NCBI RefSeq assembly: GCF_003482105.1
Contig: NZ_QULM01000001.1
Coordinates: 248,001 to 312,000 of the forward strand
Source of the DNA: Coprococcus sp. OM04-5BH
GTDB lineage: Bacteria > Bacillota > Clostridia > Lachnospirales > Lachnospiraceae
DNA: 64,000 nucleotides
Direction: 5' to 3'
Part shown: positions 62,200-64,000 of the stretch, in pieces
Layout of the letters: the number at the start of each line of letters is the position of its first letter
How positions within the stretch are numbered: position 1 is the stretch's first letter
The notes under the pieces: model-generated
Told to the model about the DNA's origin: nothing
What the model saw: only the letters and a program-made list of their open reading frames with translations
The model's database searches: none
Made by a program: the position numbers and the translations under genes

Positions 62200-63049
62200 T
62201 TATCACTCCTGCAATTCCGCAAATAAGTACTATGGCTCCAAGTACTATCCTGTACCAGCCAAACACCTGAAAATCATGCTTCTTTATGTATGCCATAAGG
62301 AACTTAAGAACAACCATTGAAACAAGGAAGGACACTATGGTTCCCACCGCCAGTACTACAAGCTCAAGACTTGAAAATGCAAATCCAAACTTCACTATCT
62401 TAAGAAGACTTGCACCGAACATAACCGGTATGGCAAGGAAGAAGGTATATTCCGCAGCCACCTTTCTTGACACGCCGATAAGCAGTGCACCAACAATGGT
62501 AGCTCCTGAACGGGATGTGCCCGGAAATACTGCCGCAATAACCTGGAAGATACCTATCAGTATGGCTGTATTGTAGCCGATCTCCGACAGTGCATTTACC
62601 TTTGAGCTTCTGCCCTTGTTCCATCTCTCAATGATGATGAAAGCCACACCAAACACAATAAGTGCAATAGATACGCACACAGGATTGTAGAATAACCTGT
62701 TGAACAAGTCGTCGAACAATATGCCTATGACAGCCGCAGGAACACAGGATACCAGGATCTTGAACCACATAGACCATATATCCTTCTTAAATACAGAGGC
62801 AAATCCTGTCTCGCCGTTTCTTGCTTTTCTGGTAAATGCAAATGGCCATATCTGGCTCCAGAACAACACAACCACCGCCATAATGGCACCAAGCTGGATA
62901 ACCACATCAAACATATCAAAGAAATTCTCACTTACTCCCTTAAACGGCAGGAAATTTTCCACAAGAATGAGATGTCCTGTACTGCTTATGGGCAGCCATT
63001 CAGTAATTCCCTCTACTATACCGTATATGATTGCTTTTAAAATCTCCAT
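62192..63049 (-). CDS. uppP: Undecaprenyl-diphosphatase
   Basis: A 285-residue membrane phosphatase of the BacA type that recycles the lipid carrier of cell-wall synthesis and gives low-level bacitracin tolerance. Motif 1 is GIVEGITEWLPISSTGHLILVE; motif 2 is FPGTSRSGATIVGALLIGVSR. About eight membrane segments. Length is normal. Confidence 0.96.
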   Translation of the reverse strand: MEILKAIIYGIVEGITEWLPISSTGHLILVENFLPFKGVSENFFDMFDVVIQLGAIMAVVVLFWSQIWPFAFTRKARNGETGFASVFKKDIWSMWFKILVSCVPAAVIGILFDDLFNRLFYNPVCVSIALIVFGVAFIIIERWNKGRSSKVNALSEIGYNTAILIGIFQVIAAVFPGTSRSGATIVGALLIGVSRKVAAEYTFFLAIPVMFGASLLKIVKFGFAFSSLELVVLAVGTIVSFLVSMVVLKFLMAYIKKHDFQVFGWYRIVLGAIVLICGIAGVINV

Positions 63050-63112
63050 TTTCCTATTTCCCTTTTTATTGTTTATTTTATCTTATTCACACATAGAAAG
63101 CTTATTACTACA

Positions 63113-63940
63113 TTAGCTCCTGCTTAAGATCTCCGCTATCTTCTTAAGGTCCGTCTCAGGCATATCCTCAATACGTCCCTTATCCTCAAGCTCTGCGATC
63201 TCAGGATTTATAGGAAGTCTCACTGCATCCTTTATGCCGAACATATCCTTCACATATAACAGCTTGCTCTCGCCGAATATATTGTGTCTCTTGCCACAGT
63301 CAGGACATTCGAAATAAGACATATTTTCCACCATGCCAAGCACAGGTATATCCATCTGATCAGCCATACGCACCGCCTTGGCAACGATCATTGATACCAG
63401 ATCCTGAGGAGTTGTAACAACGATAACTCCGTCAAGAGGAAGAGACTGGAACACTGTAAGGGGCACATCTCCGGTTCCCGGAGGACAATCCACGAACATA
63501 AAGTCTATGTCTCCCCATATAACATCACTGAAGAACTGCTTAACTGTTCCTGCAATTATAGGACCTCTCCACAGCACAGGAGCTGTCTCATCGCCAAGCA
63601 ACAGATTTATGGACATGATCTTTATCCCTGTCTTTGTCTCCACGGCATAAAGAGCGTCATCCGTTGCCTCTGGTTCCTCATATATACCAAACGCCTTAGG
63701 AACCGAAGGGCCTGTCATATCCGCGTCAAGAACCGCTGTCTTATAACCCATCCTCTGCATAAGAACCGCAAGACCACAGGTGACGGAAGACTTGCCAACG
63801 CCTCCCTTTCCACTTATTACTCCGATAACCTTCTTTATCTTAGAATTTTTATTTGCAGGTATGAGCATACTCTGATTTTCAGTTCTGCTCTCACATTCCT
63901 TCCCACAGGTACTGCAATTATGGGAACAATTCTCTGCCAT
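63113..63940 (-). CDS. Mrp/NBP35-type iron-sulfur carrier ATPase
   Basis: A 275-residue cytosolic P-loop ATPase that carries iron-sulfur clusters to target proteins. Deviant Walker A is GVISGKGGVGKSSVTCGLAV, switch text VLDADMTGPSVPKAFG, and FVDCPPGTGDVPLTVFQSLPLDGVIVVTTPQ. A Cys pair lies in YFECPDCGKRH near the C-terminus, and an N-terminal Cys cluster CSHNCSTCGKECESR suggests a bound cluster. First gene of a run with uppP downstream. Confidence 0.93.
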   Translation of the reverse strand: MAENCSHNCSTCGKECESRTENQSMLIPANKNSKIKKVIGVISGKGGVGKSSVTCGLAVLMQRMGYKTAVLDADMTGPSVPKAFGIYEEPEATDDALYAVETKTGIKIMSINLLLGDETAPVLWRGPIIAGTVKQFFSDVIWGDIDFMFVDCPPGTGDVPLTVFQSLPLDGVIVVTTPQDLVSMIVAKAVRMADQMDIPVLGMVENMSYFECPDCGKRHNIFGESKLLYVKDMFGIKDAVRLPINPEIAELEDKGRIEDMPETDLKKIAEILSRS

Positions 63941-63960
63941 TTTTATGCCTCCTTAAATCA

Positions 63961-64000
63961 CTGGCACGGCATAGCGTGCTTTTCTTTTTCATATGTCATT
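63961..64000. repeat. Family II short hairpin element, cut by window edge
   Basis: CTGGCACGGC-ATA-GCGTGCT, then TTTTTCATATGTCATT up to the edge. Same order as the element before cas9; its last stem lies outside the window. Confidence 0.6.

Overview
The window looks like chromosomal DNA of an anaerobic, spore-forming, Gram-positive member of the Clostridia, most likely a gut Lachnospiraceae. Pointers are a GerA germination protein at the left edge, a spoIID/spoIIQ-like pair, a CIRCE-controlled hsp20, a butyrate-type CoA-transferase, a fused AccD-AccA, a GH94 cellobiose phosphorylase, an aminoethylphosphonate pathway and a type II-A CRISPR-Cas locus. Genus cannot be fixed from the sequence alone. 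No rRNA, tRNA, integrase or intact transposase was seen. Most genes lie on the minus strand.

1-5000: partial gerA, an operon of flavin reductase, ispE and a FadR-type regulator, then a DUF4358 lipoprotein with an SGNH hydrolase. 5100-12060: an aldose-epimerase-like gene and a strongly promoted cellobiose phosphorylase on the plus strand, plus two membrane-anchored zinc-ribbon proteins. 12075-14880: spoIIQ-like and spoIID genes, then a cold-shock gene with a long 5' leader. 14974-20562: an aminoethylphosphonate operon (ATPase, permease fused in frame to its binding lipoprotein, phnW, phnX). 20861-23911: a MacB/FtsX-type ABC exporter. 24155-29947: fatty-acid synthesis (fabH; fabF-accDA) around a TrmH-type methyltransferase and a 53-bp-period tandem repeat. 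fabH and fabF share an operator-like sequence.

30281-36425: an anion permease, a protein with eight 18-residue GSQR repeats, a HEPN-like/pseudokinase membrane protein, a 40-residue basic protein and hsp20 under CIRCE. 36531-39814: CoA-transferase followed by a decayed Nudix gene, then an ECF sigma/anti-sigma pair with its own ECF promoter. 39870-40774: a single prepilin gene behind a cyclic-di-GMP-I riboswitch. 40827-43003: a TetR/methyltransferase/ATC-hydrolase-like operon. 43133-47216: a second MacB/FtsX exporter with an AraC regulator. 47394-48590: an unknown membrane protein and a GH1 glucosidase relic.

49022-56864: an Rpn-family nuclease-like gene, an eight-repeat CRISPR array, csn2, cas2, cas1, cas9 and a divergent tracrRNA with a clear promoter. 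The leader carries three heptamers resembling the first seven bases of the repeat. 56944-60226: a putative O-acetylation operon (unknown membrane protein, MBOAT, DHHW protein). 60296-63940: an unknown membrane protein, a radical SAM protein, uppP and an Mrp-type ATPase. Two families of short hairpin repeats recur through the window.
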